The notes: generated from the letters alone by a model not told the origin. DNA of 32,364 nt from WQXF01 sp031553615 (GCA_031553615.1 JAVBLJ010000060.1:1-32364), one strand, 5' to 3'. Positions 1-8,508 are shown, counted from the first letter of the stretch. A program made the numbers and translations.

Positions 1-37
1 GCTTCGTTGGGGGGCGCTCCACCCCACCCCCCCCCGC

Positions 38-140
38 TCGCTCCCGCGGGAGCGAAATCCTCTCTAACCACTGGGGGTGTTTCGCCCTCACGGTCGACCA
101 GGGGGCTTTGCGGTCGCCCCCTGGACTCCTTAGCGGCGCA
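38..140. repeat. Composite REP-like palindromic repeat, copy 1
   Basis: Two modules are visible. The first is a perfect 18-nt palindrome, TCGCTCCCGCGGGAGCGA, at 38-55, followed by AAATCCTCT. The second is a hairpin at 98-124 with arms CCAGGGGGC and GCCCCCTGG, followed by ACTCCTT and GCGCA. Both modules recur at 30255-30323, where the first is inverted relative to the second. The copy lies downstream of the methyltransferase gene that ends at 187. A run of nine C at 27-35 lies just outside. No transposase or coding potential is seen in 1-186. This is probably a dispersed intergenic repeat. Confidence 0.7.
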
Positions 141-186
141 AATCCAACTCTTTGTATTCAAAAGTGCTGTTTCTATGCTTGATCCA

Positions 187-669
187 TCAACAAGTCACGC
201 CCTCGAGCGCGAGCAGCGCCTTCTTGCGCTCCACGCCCCCGGCATATCCGGTGAGTGCGCCGCCCGAGCCGAGCACGCGGTGGCAGGGGATGATCAGGCT
301 GATGGGGTTGTGCCCCACGGCGTTGCCCACGGCGCGCGGCGCGCTGCCCAGGGCGGCGGCGATGGAGCCGTAGGTAGCGGTTTGCCCGCGAGGGATTTCG
401 AGCAGTGCGGCCCAAACCTTCTGCTGGAAGGGCGTGCCGCGCGGCGCGAGCGGGGGCGCTTTGGCCGTGGATCGGCCCGCAAAGCAATCGTCCAGCCAAG
501 CGCGGGTCGCTTGGAATACCGGCTCGGTGGGCGCGCCGGTGGCGGTGGGCCATTGCGCGGATTCGGCGGGGAAATAGCGCTGGCCTACAAACCAGAGCCC
601 GCACAGCGCGCCGTTCTCGGCGGCAGCCAGCATATCGCCCAAGGGGGTGGGAAGAATCTGGGTGGTCAT
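187..669 (-). CDS. ogt: Methylated-DNA--[protein]-cysteine S-methyltransferase (MGMT)
   Basis: The 160-residue protein transfers the alkyl group from O6-alkylguanine in DNA to its own cysteine in a suicide reaction, repairing alkylation damage in the cytosol. The active-site motif PCHRV is at residues 128-132 with acceptor Cys129. The DNA-binding helix-turn-helix is around residues 78-118 (FQQKVWAALLEIPRGQTATY). Length and order fit single-domain Ogt/MGMT proteins; no Ada-type N-terminal domain is present. I chose the ATG at 669 because GGAGG lies just upstream; the open frame continues upstream only as antisense of the kinase gene. The start lies 2 bases after the stop of the histidine kinase gene, so the two are probably translated from one mRNA. 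Linkage to a sensor kinase is odd for a repair gene. The family call is firm; the symbol is a family label. Confidence 0.95.
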   Translation of the reverse strand: MTTQILPTPLGDMLAAAENGALCGLWFVGQRYFPAESAQWPTATGAPTEPVFQATRAWLDDCFAGRSTAKAPPLAPRGTPFQQKVWAALLEIPRGQTATYGSIAAALGSAPRAVGNAVGHNPISLIIPCHRVLGSGGALTGYAGGVERKKALLALEGVTC

Positions 670-671
670 GG

Positions 672-2393
672 TCAATCCTCCTGTTGCGTTAGCAGTTTTT
701 CCGGGGGCAGCCAACGGTAGATGGCCGCGTACAGCGCGCCAGGATCGATGGGCTTGGTCAGGAAATCGGTAAAGCCTTGGGTCAGCAGCGATTCGCGAAC
801 CCCGGAGATCGCGTTGGCGGTGAGCGCCACGATGGGCACGGTGGCGTTGTGTCCCTCCATGGCGCGCAAAGCGGCGGTCGCCTCCACGCCGTCCATCCCG
901 GGCATCATTTGATCCATGAGGATGAGGTCGAACGGCTCGCGCTGAGCGGCCTCCACGGCCCCGAGGCCGTCGGCGGCGAACACGGGCTGTATGCAGCATT
1001 CGGCAAGCAACGCTTCGACGATGATCAAGTTGATCTCGATATCGTCCACGATGAGCACCCGGGCATTCGGCGCGGTGAAATGGAGGGGCGCATCGGCTTC
1101 GCGTTCCCTTTGAACCTTTGCCAGCACCAGAGGAACGCGCACCGTGAAGCATGAGCCGCGACCCGGCGCGCTATCGACCTCGATGCGCCCGCCCATCAGC
1201 TCGCACAGGCGCAGCGTGATGGTCAGCCCCAGGCCGGTGCCGCCCACATTCTTGTTTTTCACCAGCTCAAACTGCTCGAAGGGCTGGAACAGGCGGGCCA
1301 GGTCATCGGAATGGATGCCTATGCCCTGATCGACCACGTCGAAGCGCAGCCAATCCGCCTCCGCCGAAGCGGTGATGCTCACCTCGCCTATGTTGGAATA
1401 TTTGATGGCGTTGGAGAGCAGGTTGTTCAGGATTTGACGCAAACGAGATTCATCGCCAATCAGCGCATCGGGCGTACCGTCGCAGACCCGCGCGGCGAAC
1501 GTCAAGCCCTTGTTGTGGGCGGGCATGTTGAACAACAGCGCTACGCCGTCGATCAACCTTCGTAGACTGTAGGGCGCGGGCAATATCTCCAGCTTGTTGG
1601 CCTCGATCTTCGAAAAATCAAGGATGTCGTTGATGATGGAGAGCAACGACGCGGCTGCCTGGCTCATGTTTACCACGTAGAGCATCTGCTTCGCGTCCAA
1701 GGGCTCCTTCTGCAGCAGATCGGCCAGGCCGACGATGGCGTTCATAGGCGTACGAATTTCGTGGGACATGCTGGCCAGGAACATCGATTTGGTCTGATTG
1801 GCGTTTTCGGCGGCTTGCTTGGCGCGCTGGAGCTCCGTGGTATCGTGCAGGAGCAGCATCACGCCCAGCGATTCGCCGCTTTCGCTGCGGAAGGAAAGCG
1901 CGCTGGTCTCATAGCAGCGTGCGGTCGCGTGGCAGGAGAAGCGAACCTCCTCGTTGCAGGATTCTTGTGAGCGTAGCCGGTGCACGCGGTTCAGGCGCGC
2001 CTCGGTGGCATCTACCCATTCGAGGGGCGCGACCTCGGTGAATATTTCGCGAAAGAACAAGCCATAGATGCCGCTTAGCTTCACGCCCACCTTGCGCAGC
2101 GATTGATCCGCGCCCAGCACAAAGCGCAGATCGCTATCGAACACCAGCACCAGGTCCTCCCAATTGTCGAGCAGCATCTGGGTGTAGTGGCGCTGCAGGG
2201 TATGCTGAGCGGACAATTGTTCGCTCAGGTAGACTTGGGCGGTGGTGTTGGCCTCCATGCTGCGCAGCAGGTTGTTGGTGGTCTTTACCTGCCGGGTAAG
2301 GGCGGCCTTTTCGCGGCTTAGCTGGGTGTTGGCCGCCAGCAGGGCTGCGTAATCGGCTTCGGTAAGCTCGTGAAAGGGCTTGTAGCTAGGCAT
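672..2393 (-). CDS. Cytosolic hybrid sensor histidine kinase (PAS, HisKA, HATPase, REC)
   Basis: This 573-residue protein has a coiled N-terminus (about 20-70), a PAS-like sensor region (about 75-190), a HisKA dimerisation domain with phospho-acceptor His211 in SMSHEIRTPMN, and a HATPase_c domain. The N box is near 321-331 (ILNNLLSNAIK) and the G boxes are DQGIGI and GGTGLGL. A C-terminal receiver domain (about 446-565) has acidic pair DD at 450-451, phospho-acceptor Asp494 in LMDQMMPGMDG and Lys547. No transmembrane segment or signal peptide is seen, so it should sense an internal signal or a partner. The start at 2393 has AAAGGAG upstream. The FIST protein gene lies 46 bp upstream on the same strand, and FIST proteins are known to associate genetically with signalling kinases. 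No output regulator is encoded nearby, so phosphate may pass to a regulator elsewhere. Confidence 0.93.
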   Translation of the reverse strand: MPSYKPFHELTEADYAALLAANTQLSREKAALTRQVKTTNNLLRSMEANTTAQVYLSEQLSAQHTLQRHYTQMLLDNWEDLVLVFDSDLRFVLGADQSLRKVGVKLSGIYGLFFREIFTEVAPLEWVDATEARLNRVHRLRSQESCNEEVRFSCHATARCYETSALSFRSESGESLGVMLLLHDTTELQRAKQAAENANQTKSMFLASMSHEIRTPMNAIVGLADLLQKEPLDAKQMLYVVNMSQAAASLLSIINDILDFSKIEANKLEILPAPYSLRRLIDGVALLFNMPAHNKGLTFAARVCDGTPDALIGDESRLRQILNNLLSNAIKYSNIGEVSITASAEADWLRFDVVDQGIGIHSDDLARLFQPFEQFELVKNKNVGGTGLGLTITLRLCELMGGRIEVDSAPGRGSCFTVRVPLVLAKVQREREADAPLHFTAPNARVLIVDDIEINLIIVEALLAECCIQPVFAADGLGAVEAAQREPFDLILMDQMMPGMDGVEATAALRAMEGHNATVPIVALTANAISGVRESLLTQGFTDFLTKPIDPGALYAAIYRWLPPEKLLTQQED

Positions 2394-2439
2394 ATGCTCT
2401 CCTTTGTGGCGGGGCTTGCTGCCGCGGGGATTTCTTCGC

Positions 2440-3618
2440 CTAGAGTATGCAGGCTATAAAAGTGTAGTTGTGGTAGCGGTTGGTGGCTTGGCCGCCGAAG
2501 ACCGAGGTGGGGCAAAGCTCGCCGCTGGAGTAGCTAAGCATGTAAGCGGCGTCGGCCGGCATCTCCTCCACGGCCATGCGCACCTCCAGGAGCGGATCTA
2601 CGCCCAGCGCCATGCAGCGGCCCAGGCAGGAATGCATGATCACGGGCCGTCCTTGCGCTTTTTGGCGCACTTCGGCCAGCACCTTCCGCGTGGTGCTCAG
2701 CACCTCGTTGCGGTCAAACATGCCCACGGTGATGCTAGATCCCACCGGCATCTCGCCGCCGCAGACCGCGTAGTTCTCGGGCGTTATCATGAATAGCGCG
2801 CGGGCGACGGCCACGTCGTCGAGCCCAGCCTTGTTAGGAAAGCGGACCAGAAATGGGATGGAGTTGATACCCGGGCGAAATTTGCCGCCGTTGGCCAGGC
2901 CGATGCTTTCCATAAAAGTGAGCGCGGGTTCACCATTGACGCCCTTGAGCAGCGTGCCTTCGGAATCGGTGATCTCGCCCCAGTAGGGTAGGCGCGATTC
3001 GTTGGAGAGGGAGGCGATGAGGAATTCAGGCTCGAGTTCTCCGCCGATCAGCACATAGGTGATGCGATCGGGAAAGGCTTCGCTACCGAGCACGGTGCGC
3101 GCGCCCGCATAGGTATCGGGGGTATCGTCGGCGGCGATGGAGCCAAAGACCGGCGTATGATCCGAAAACTCGGAGAGCAGATTTACGTACAGGTCGCCGG
3201 TGTGCGGCGTAAGCAGCGGCAGAAAGGCAAGGATCAGCTTTTCCTTCGTGCCCAGCAGCGCCGAGGTCTCGCGGTAGCTTTGCGCCAGCGAAGCCCTCAG
3301 TCCACCCGGATCGGCGGGAACGTCCGCGATGCCCACGGCAAAGCGGCAATCGTCGGAGTAGAGCACCATGACGGTCAGCATCAGTAGCCCCGCCTCGCTG
3401 GGAATGGCCTGCGAAATGCTGGTTTCGCCCACCAGCGGGAAGGGAAGCGCTTCGGCGAGCGCGGCCATCACGCCCGATTCGACAAAATCGAAGGAGCAGC
3501 CCACGATGCCCACCATGTCGGCGGTCAGCGTGAGCGGCTGCAGCTGATCCATTATTTCCTGTACGGCAATGCTGGGGTCATCGATTTCGTAGGTGAAGGC
3601 GGTTTGGGAATGAATCAT
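2440..3618 (-). CDS. FIST N/FIST C domain sensory protein
   Basis: The 392-residue protein matches the FIST (F-box and intracellular signal transduction) family: an N-terminal FIST_N half containing VGIVGCSFDFVESG near 35-50 and VFGSIAADD near 175-185, then a C-terminal FIST_C half ending with a segment rich in Ser-Ser-Gly and Cys (SYSSGELCP). FIST domains are thought to bind small ligands, possibly amino acids, in signal transduction. No transmembrane helix is seen, so it should be cytosolic. I chose the ATG at 3618 because GGAGG precedes it by about 8 bases; the frame extends to 3672 but without a ribosome binding site. It is the first gene of an operon with the hybrid kinase and the DNA methyltransferase, so it is a plausible ligand sensor for that kinase. 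The ligand is unknown. Confidence 0.88.
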   Translation of the reverse strand: MIHSQTAFTYEIDDPSIAVQEIMDQLQPLTLTADMVGIVGCSFDFVESGVMAALAEALPFPLVGETSISQAIPSEAGLLMLTVMVLYSDDCRFAVGIADVPADPGGLRASLAQSYRETSALLGTKEKLILAFLPLLTPHTGDLYVNLLSEFSDHTPVFGSIAADDTPDTYAGARTVLGSEAFPDRITYVLIGGELEPEFLIASLSNESRLPYWGEITDSEGTLLKGVNGEPALTFMESIGLANGGKFRPGINSIPFLVRFPNKAGLDDVAVARALFMITPENYAVCGGEMPVGSSITVGMFDRNEVLSTTRKVLAEVRQKAQGRPVIMHSCLGRCMALGVDPLLEVRMAVEEMPADAAYMLSYSSGELCPTSVFGGQATNRYHNYTFIACIL

Positions 3619-3663
3619 GGTCAACCCTCCGTAAGAACGGTGTGCGCATCTATTGTTATGAAT

Positions 3664-3692
3664 ATGATACACGATGCACCGCTTAAATGGAA
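3664..3692 (-). promoter_or_regulatory. Putative promoter of FIST-kinase-ogt operon
   Basis: On the minus strand a -35 like TTCCAT (3687-3692) and a -10 TATCAT (3664-3669) are separated by 17 bases. The -10 is a good match and the -35 is weak. It lies about 45 bases upstream of the FIST start and back to back with the alanine racemase promoter. Confidence 0.45.
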
Positions 3693-3747
3693 GGTTTTCG
3701 CGTGGGTTTTGTCAGTTTTTTTGTGTGCTGCCTATGTTTTCCTGCGA

Positions 3748-3776
3748 TTGACAAGCCCGGCCCGCCCGCGTACAAT
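3748..3776 (+). promoter_or_regulatory. SigA-type promoter of the alanine racemase gene
   Basis: TTGACA (3748-3753), a spacer of exactly 17 bases, then TACAAT (3771-3776). This is close to the consensus for the housekeeping sigma factor and lies about 40 bases before the racemase start. Confidence 0.88.
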
Positions 3777-3818
3777 ACGGATGATTGCCGCATATCGCGG
3801 CCCAAAGGAGTGCCGTTT

Positions 3819-5003
3819 ATGGCCGAAGAGGCGTTGTATAGGGCGTCATTTGAGGATGTACGGGTCGCCGCGCGCACCTGGATCGAGGTGGATTTGGATG
3901 CGGTGGCGGCGAATTACGCAACCGCGCGCGCGCTGGCTGGGCCGGATGCGGGCGTGATCTGCGTGCTCAAGGGGGATGCGTACGGCCATGGCGCGGTGCC
4001 CGTCGCGCGGCGGCTTGCTGAGGCGGGCGCGGAACACTTTGCCGTCAGCTGCGTGCGCGAGGGCCTGGAGCTGCGCGCCGCCGGGATCGGGGGTTCGATC
4101 CTGGTGATGGGCTTGGCCGAGGATGCGCTGCTGCCCCGCGCGGTGGCCGCAGGGCTTGCGCTCACCGTGGACACGGTGGAAGGCGCGCAACGCGCCGCCC
4201 AGGCTGCGCTGGCCGCGAACACCACCGTCGTGCTGCACGCCAAGGTCGATGCGGGCTTCCACCGCCTGGGCTTTGACGCGCGGGACGCGGAGACGCCAGG
4301 GCGCATCGTCGCCGTGGCCGTGCTGCCCGGGGCGCGGCTCGAAGGCCTGTACGCGCACCTCTCGCTGCGCACCACCGAGGACGATGCTGCCCAGGCCGCG
4401 CGTCTGCATGCCGTGCATGCGGCATTGCGCGAGCTGGGCTGCGCGCCTTCGCTCCACCTGCTGGACAGCATCGGCCTGGTGCGCTACCCGCAGTGGCGGC
4501 ACCAGGGGGTGCGCGTCGGCGCGCTGCTGCTGGGCGCGCGGCCCTCGCGCAGCGATCACCTGCCCTTTGCCTGCCTGCCCACGTTGCGCTTTTGCAGCAC
4601 CGTCACCCGCGTGCACTGGGCGGAGCGCGGCGAGTACGTGGGGTACGCCGAGGAGCGCCCGCTGCAGCGCCGCACCTGCGTCGCCACCCTGCCCGTGGGG
4701 TATGCCGACGGCTACCCGCGCGCCATGTCGGGCGTCGCCAGCGTGTCGGTTCGCGGGCAGCGTGCGCCGGTGCTCGGCCTGGTCTGCATGGATCAGATGA
4801 TGATCGACGTGACCGACGTGCCCGGCATCGAACCCGGTGATGTGGCCGACCTGCTCGGCGGGGATATCTCGCTGATGGAGTATGCGACTTGGGCGGGCTC
4901 GAACCGCAACGAATGCATGGCGCGGCTCACGCGCCGTCCACCGCGCGTCTACCGGAGCGGCGGCGAGGTCGTTGCGGTTCGCGACGCGCTGTTGGATGAG
5001 TAG
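3819..5003 (+). CDS. alr: Alanine racemase, PLP-dependent
   Basis: The 394-residue protein should interconvert L- and D-alanine for peptidoglycan precursors. The PLP lysine is Lys51 in VLKGDAYGHG. The second catalytic base is Tyr295 in VGYADGYPR, and the C-terminal beta domain carries CMDQMMIDVTD. Length fits the family (about 370-400). Some usually conserved segments differ: AGFHRLGF instead of the TGMxRLG type, and LLDSIGL instead of the common NSAG type. A relative acting on serine or another amino acid is therefore possible. I chose the ATG at 3819 because AAAGGAG lies 8 bases upstream and the strong promoter at 3748-3776 lies inside the longer open frame, ruling out a start at 3687. The RNA methyltransferase gene follows after 40 bp on the same strand. 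Confidence 0.92.
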   Translation: MAEEALYRASFEDVRVAARTWIEVDLDAVAANYATARALAGPDAGVICVLKGDAYGHGAVPVARRLAEAGAEHFAVSCVREGLELRAAGIGGSILVMGLAEDALLPRAVAAGLALTVDTVEGAQRAAQAALAANTTVVLHAKVDAGFHRLGFDARDAETPGRIVAVAVLPGARLEGLYAHLSLRTTEDDAAQAARLHAVHAALRELGCAPSLHLLDSIGLVRYPQWRHQGVRVGALLLGARPSRSDHLPFACLPTLRFCSTVTRVHWAERGEYVGYAEERPLQRRTCVATLPVGYADGYPRAMSGVASVSVRGQRAPVLGLVCMDQMMIDVTDVPGIEPGDVADLLGGDISLMEYATWAGSNRNECMARLTRRPPRVYRSGGEVVAVRDALLDE

Positions 5004-5043
5004 AGGGCAAGAAATCAAACGAGGAATAGAATGAGGTGCTGAT

Positions 5044-6426
5044 ATGCCGGATTCCGTGCTGCAAAAAAACCAGCTTGTCACCCTGGAGGTGCGCGACTTC
5101 GGCATGGATGCCGAGGGCGTGTGCCGCTTTGGCGAGGAGCCGGGGCTGGCGGTGTTTGTGCCGCGCGCGCTGCCGGGGGAGCGCATCGAGGCGCGCATTG
5201 TAAAGGTAGAAAAGCGGCATGCGTTTGCGCGGGTGGAGCGGGTGCTCACCGCCTCGCCCGATCGCGTGGAGCCGCCCTGCCCGGTGTACAAGCGGTGCGG
5301 CGGATGCGCGGCGCAGCACATGGCCTACCCACGCACGCTGGAATTCAAACGGGTGCAGGTCCGCGATTGTTTGGCGCGCATCGGCGGCTTCGATATGGAC
5401 GCGCTGGAGGTTCGGCCCGTGCGAGGCATGGACGAGCCCTGGCATTATCGCAACAAGGGTTCCTACCCGGTGGCGGGGCAGGCGGGCGCGCCGCGCATCG
5501 GCTTCTATGCGCCGCGCTCCCACGAGGTGATCGATGCGCCCATGGGCTGCCCGGTGCAGCAACCCGCCGCCAACGAGGCGGTGGCTGCGGTGCGCCGCTG
5601 GATGGAGCGCAACGGCATTGCGCCGTACGACGAAATAGGCCACACGGGCACGCTGCGGCACATCGTGGTGCGCAGCATGCGCGAGGGCCAGACCATGGTG
5701 GTGCTGGTGGCGCGGGAGCCCGCGCTGCCCGCGCAGGCCGAGCTAATCGAGGCATTGCGCGCGGCGGTGCCGGGTCTGGCTTCGGTAATGCTCAGCCACA
5801 ACCCGGCGCGCACCAATGTGATATTGGGCGAAAGCGCGCGGGCGCTTTGGGGCGCGGATACGCTGGAGGATACGCTGTGCGGCCTGCGCTTTCGCGTGTC
5901 GCCCCATTCGTTTTTCCAGGTCAACCCGGCGCAGACCGAGGTGCTGTATTCCCAGGCCCTCGAATTCGCCGGGCTCACCGGTTCTGAAACGGTGGTGGAC
6001 GCCTATTGCGGGGCGGGCACCATCTCGCTGCTGCTTGCTCAGCGCGCCGCCCGCGTGATCGGCATCGAGATCGTGCCCCAGGCCATCGCCGATGCGGTCG
6101 CCAACGCGCGGCGCAACGGCATCGAAAACGCCGAGTTCATGCTCGGCCAGGCGGAGACCGTGCTGCCCGAGCTGGTGGCCAAGGGCCTCGCGCCCGAGGT
6201 GGTGGTGGTCGATCCGCCGCGCAAGGGCTGCGATCCGGCGCTGTTGGCCGCTGTGACCCAGGCCGCGCCGCGCCGCGTGGTGTACGTATCGTGCAATCCC
6301 GCCACCTTGGCGCGCGATGCGGCGCTGCTTGCCGCCTCGGGCTACCGCGCCGCAGCGGTGCAGCCCGTGGACATGTTCTGCTGGTGTGGCGATGTGGAGA
6401 CAGTGATGCTGCTTGAGCGTGCGTGA
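5044..6426 (+). CDS. rlmD: TrmA/RlmD-family RNA uracil-C5 methyltransferase
   Basis: This 460-residue enzyme should methylate C5 of a uridine in 23S rRNA using S-adenosylmethionine. An N-terminal TRAM RNA-binding domain occupies about residues 5-65. Iron-sulfur cluster cysteines are visible at 79, 85 and 88 (CPVYKRCGGC), with a further Cys in MGCPVQ near 180. The SAM-binding fold carries VVDAYCGAGTISLLLA, a DPPRKG motif, and the catalytic cysteine in VYVSCNPATLARD near residue 415. These are the hallmarks of the RlmD/RlmCD group in Firmicutes. The target (U747, U1939 or both) cannot be told from sequence. Start ATG at 5044 has GAGGTG upstream. It is probably cotranscribed with the racemase. 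The symbol is assigned by family. Confidence 0.93.
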   Translation: MPDSVLQKNQLVTLEVRDFGMDAEGVCRFGEEPGLAVFVPRALPGERIEARIVKVEKRHAFARVERVLTASPDRVEPPCPVYKRCGGCAAQHMAYPRTLEFKRVQVRDCLARIGGFDMDALEVRPVRGMDEPWHYRNKGSYPVAGQAGAPRIGFYAPRSHEVIDAPMGCPVQQPAANEAVAAVRRWMERNGIAPYDEIGHTGTLRHIVVRSMREGQTMVVLVAREPALPAQAELIEALRAAVPGLASVMLSHNPARTNVILGESARALWGADTLEDTLCGLRFRVSPHSFFQVNPAQTEVLYSQALEFAGLTGSETVVDAYCGAGTISLLLAQRAARVIGIEIVPQAIADAVANARRNGIENAEFMLGQAETVLPELVAKGLAPEVVVVDPPRKGCDPALLAAVTQAAPRRVVYVSCNPATLARDAALLAASGYRAAAVQPVDMFCWCGDVETVMLLERA

Positions 6427-6451
6427 TGGGGGCGAAAAGGCCGCCGTGAAA

Positions 6452-7246
6452 TCACCGCGTGCACACAAAGATGCCCTGTTCCTTGCTGATGTGGAACGCG
6501 CCGTTGGGGCCGATCCCGGCCTCGAGCAGCGCGCGCAGCTCGGGCCGCACCTCCTCGGGCACCACGCAATAGGAGAGGATGTAGGCCATGAGGTCGTCCA
6601 GCTCGGTGACCTCCAGCGAATCGGGGTAATCGCGACGCTCGATGCTTGCAAAGTGTGGGGCCAGTATCGCCGCGCCGTTGTCCAGCGTGAAGCTGTGATT
6701 TTGCGAAAGCACGAACTCGGCGCGATCCTTGAGCTGTAAGTATATCGCCTGCAGCTCGCCCATGGTGTTCTGGGCCAGGGTGCTGGCGAAGAACCTTCCG
6801 CCGGGCCGGAGCACCCGCGCGATCTCGCAGAGCGCATGGGCCTTGTCGGGCACATGGTAGAGCATGTGGTTGGCGATTACCACGTCGAACGAGGTATCGG
6901 CGTAGGGGATTTGCTGCACGTCGACTTGGGCGAAATCCACGGAGGGATGGTGCACCCGAGCGCGCGCCTTTTCCAGCATCAGCGGCGAGAAATCGGTGAG
7001 CGTGATCCGCGTACCGCTCGGGATGTGCTCCGCGTGGCTCGCCCAAATCTCGCCGTTCCCGCAGCCCAGCTCGAGGATGCGCGTGCCTTGATCCGGCGCA
7101 TCGTTCAGGGCATACTGATCGAACACCCAGTTGAACCAGCCGTAGGGATTGGTGCTGTACTTTTGGTGGAGCGTGATGCGGGTGGACAGCGTATCCTGCT
7201 GCACGTACATGCGCGCGATGCGCTCGGGATTGGATGGATTGTGCAT
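6452..7246 (-). CDS. Class I SAM-dependent methyltransferase
   Basis: The 264-residue protein has the Rossmann-type SAM motif I at about 58-65 (LELGCGNG), motif II near TLTDFSPLMLEKAR, a VDVQQIPYADTSFDVVIANHMLYHV segment typical of the UbiE/Methyltransf_11 group (written here only to residue pattern DTSFDVVIANHMLYH), and RVLRPGGRF. The substrate cannot be inferred; small-molecule methylation is more likely than macromolecule methylation. The start at 7246 has GGAGG upstream. It follows the Gfo/Idh oxidoreductase gene by 18 bp, so the pair is an operon. It converges on the RNA methyltransferase gene with only 25 bp between the stops and no clear terminator. Confidence 0.88.
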   Translation of the reverse strand: MHNPSNPERIARMYVQQDTLSTRITLHQKYSTNPYGWFNWVFDQYALNDAPDQGTRILELGCGNGEIWASHAEHIPSGTRITLTDFSPLMLEKARARVHHPSVDFAQVDVQQIPYADTSFDVVIANHMLYHVPDKAHALCEIARVLRPGGRFFASTLAQNTMGELQAIYLQLKDRAEFVLSQNHSFTLDNGAAILAPHFASIERRDYPDSLEVTELDDLMAYILSYCVVPEEVRPELRALLEAGIGPNGAFHISKEQGIFVCTR

Positions 7247-7264
7247 GGTATGCCTCCGTATGCG

Positions 7265-8338
7265 TTATACTTCGCCCCAAGGCTGGCGCTCCGCTCGGAT
7301 CGCTTGCCCGGTGTGTACCGCTTCCTCGATCTTCTCGGTCAAGTAGTAATCCTGCGCGGCCTCGTCGAATCCGTAGAACTCCGGGCCGCCGTGCGCGTGC
7401 TCGGCCATGCGGCGCATGCACTCGGCCACGGCGATCTCGTCGTCGGTCATGCGGGAATCGGGGAAGGGGTTGCGGTAATACCAAGCGCCGTCGGCCAGGT
7501 AGCCCTTCAAGCCACAGCCTTCCAGGTTCTCCACCTCGCCCAAATTTTTGCGGGTGAGCGCGGCCTCCATGGGCGTGCGGTGATCAAGCAGGTAGCGGAT
7601 GGAGAGGTTATCGATCTCGCCGCGCACGCCCTTGATCAGCACCTGCTGCGAGCGAATCCAGCTGCGGTGCTGCCCATCCTCGTAATCGTAGATGCCCTGC
7701 TTGCCGCCAAAATCGAGCACCGCGAGGGTCTGCGCGGGCTGGGTGATCTGCTCGGATTCGAGGGGGCCGGTGCGCGAAAAGCCGGGGATGCCGGGCACGG
7801 TAAAGCGGGTGGCGGTGATCGTGGCCGGGGCGAATCCCACGCCAAGGTACTTGCGCATCAGGCTGATGGCGTGGTAATTGTTGGTGAGCGATATGCGCGC
7901 CTGCACGATTTCGCCCAGCTTGCCGGTGGCCGCGAAGGCCAGCCGCGCCAGGTGATCGGGCCGCAGGAAGTATTGCTCCGCCACCTGATACTTGGCTCCG
8001 GCGGGCATCTGCCGATGGAATTCGAGCAGTTGCGCGGTGGAATCGGCCGGCGGGGTCTCCGCCAGCACCGGCACACCCCGCCGCAGCAGATCGAGCGATA
8101 CGCCCATCGCGGCGGGCTTGGAGACCGATACCACCGCAAATTCGGGGTTGGCGGCTGCCAGCAGCTCGTCCACCCCGGCGAAGCAGGGCACGACGAATGC
8201 GGCGGTGATGCGCGCCGCCTTCTCCGCGTTGCGCGTCACTACGCCGCATACGGCGAACTCCTCCGGACATAATCGTGCCACGCGCAGGAAGAATTCGGCG
8301 CGCCATCCGCTGCCGATCACGGCGAATTGAGTTTGCAT
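7265..8338 (-). CDS. Gfo/Idh/MocA-family oxidoreductase
   Basis: The 357-residue protein begins with a dinucleotide-binding fold (FAVIGSGWRAEFFLRVA, about residues 4-20) followed by an alpha/beta substrate domain, as in NAD(P)-dependent sugar dehydrogenases of the Gfo/Idh/MocA family. The usual cofactor-proximal EKP motif is replaced by ETPPA near residue 97, so catalysis may differ from the standard family. The substrate is unknown. I chose the ATG at 8338, which has GGGAGGCGG upstream, rather than the ATG at 8359. The methyltransferase gene follows after 18 bp. AATTGAAA occurs twice on the minus strand in the leader (about 8355-8380), a possible regulator site. Confidence 0.87.
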   Translation of the reverse strand: MQTQFAVIGSGWRAEFFLRVARLCPEEFAVCGVVTRNAEKAARITAAFVVPCFAGVDELLAAANPEFAVVSVSKPAAMGVSLDLLRRGVPVLAETPPADSTAQLLEFHRQMPAGAKYQVAEQYFLRPDHLARLAFAATGKLGEIVQARISLTNNYHAISLMRKYLGVGFAPATITATRFTVPGIPGFSRTGPLESEQITQPAQTLAVLDFGGKQGIYDYEDGQHRSWIRSQQVLIKGVRGEIDNLSIRYLLDHRTPMEAALTRKNLGEVENLEGCGLKGYLADGAWYYRNPFPDSRMTDDEIAVAECMRRMAEHAHGGPEFYGFDEAAQDYYLTEKIEEAVHTGQAIRAERQPWGEV

Positions 8339-8390
8339 GCGACCGCCTCCCGTTTTCAATTCGAGCTTCGCGTTTCAATTTTGCGCCTCC

Positions 8391-8399
8391 ATTTTACCA
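8391..8399 (-). promoter_or_regulatory. Putative extended -10 promoter of the oxidoreductase-methyltransferase pair
   Basis: On the minus strand TGG precedes TAAAAT (8391-8396), an extended -10 arrangement. The -35 position has no good match. It lies about 50 bases upstream of the oxidoreductase start. Confidence 0.4.
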
Positions 8400-8450
8400 T
8401 GCCGCAGGGGCTTTGGCGAGAGCGCGATCCGGCGGAGTTCGTGCCGTGCG

Positions 8451-8479
8451 TTGTGCAATGCCCCTTCCCGTGGTATAAT
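8451..8479 (+). promoter_or_regulatory. Extended -10 promoter of the secreted protein gene
   Basis: TTGTGC (8451-8456), 17 bases, then TATAAT (8474-8479), preceded by TGG for an extended -10. It lies about 30 bases before the start of the secreted protein gene. Confidence 0.85.
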
Positions 8480-8508
8480 GAACGTATCAAGACGCAAGGA
8501 GGACCTCC

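Noticed and set aside
27..35. Run of nine C as a phase-variable tract
   Set aside because: It lies outside any gene or promoter I can see; it may also be a sequencing or assembly effect.
7..720. Long plus-strand frame over the methyltransferase gene
   Set aside because: It is antisense to a firmly identified gene (PCHRV motif) and has the composition of a high-GC shadow frame.
670..1152. N-terminal extension of the alkyltransferase frame into the kinase gene
   Set aside because: The extension is antisense-frame translation within the kinase gene, and the ATG at 669 has a clear ribosome binding site.
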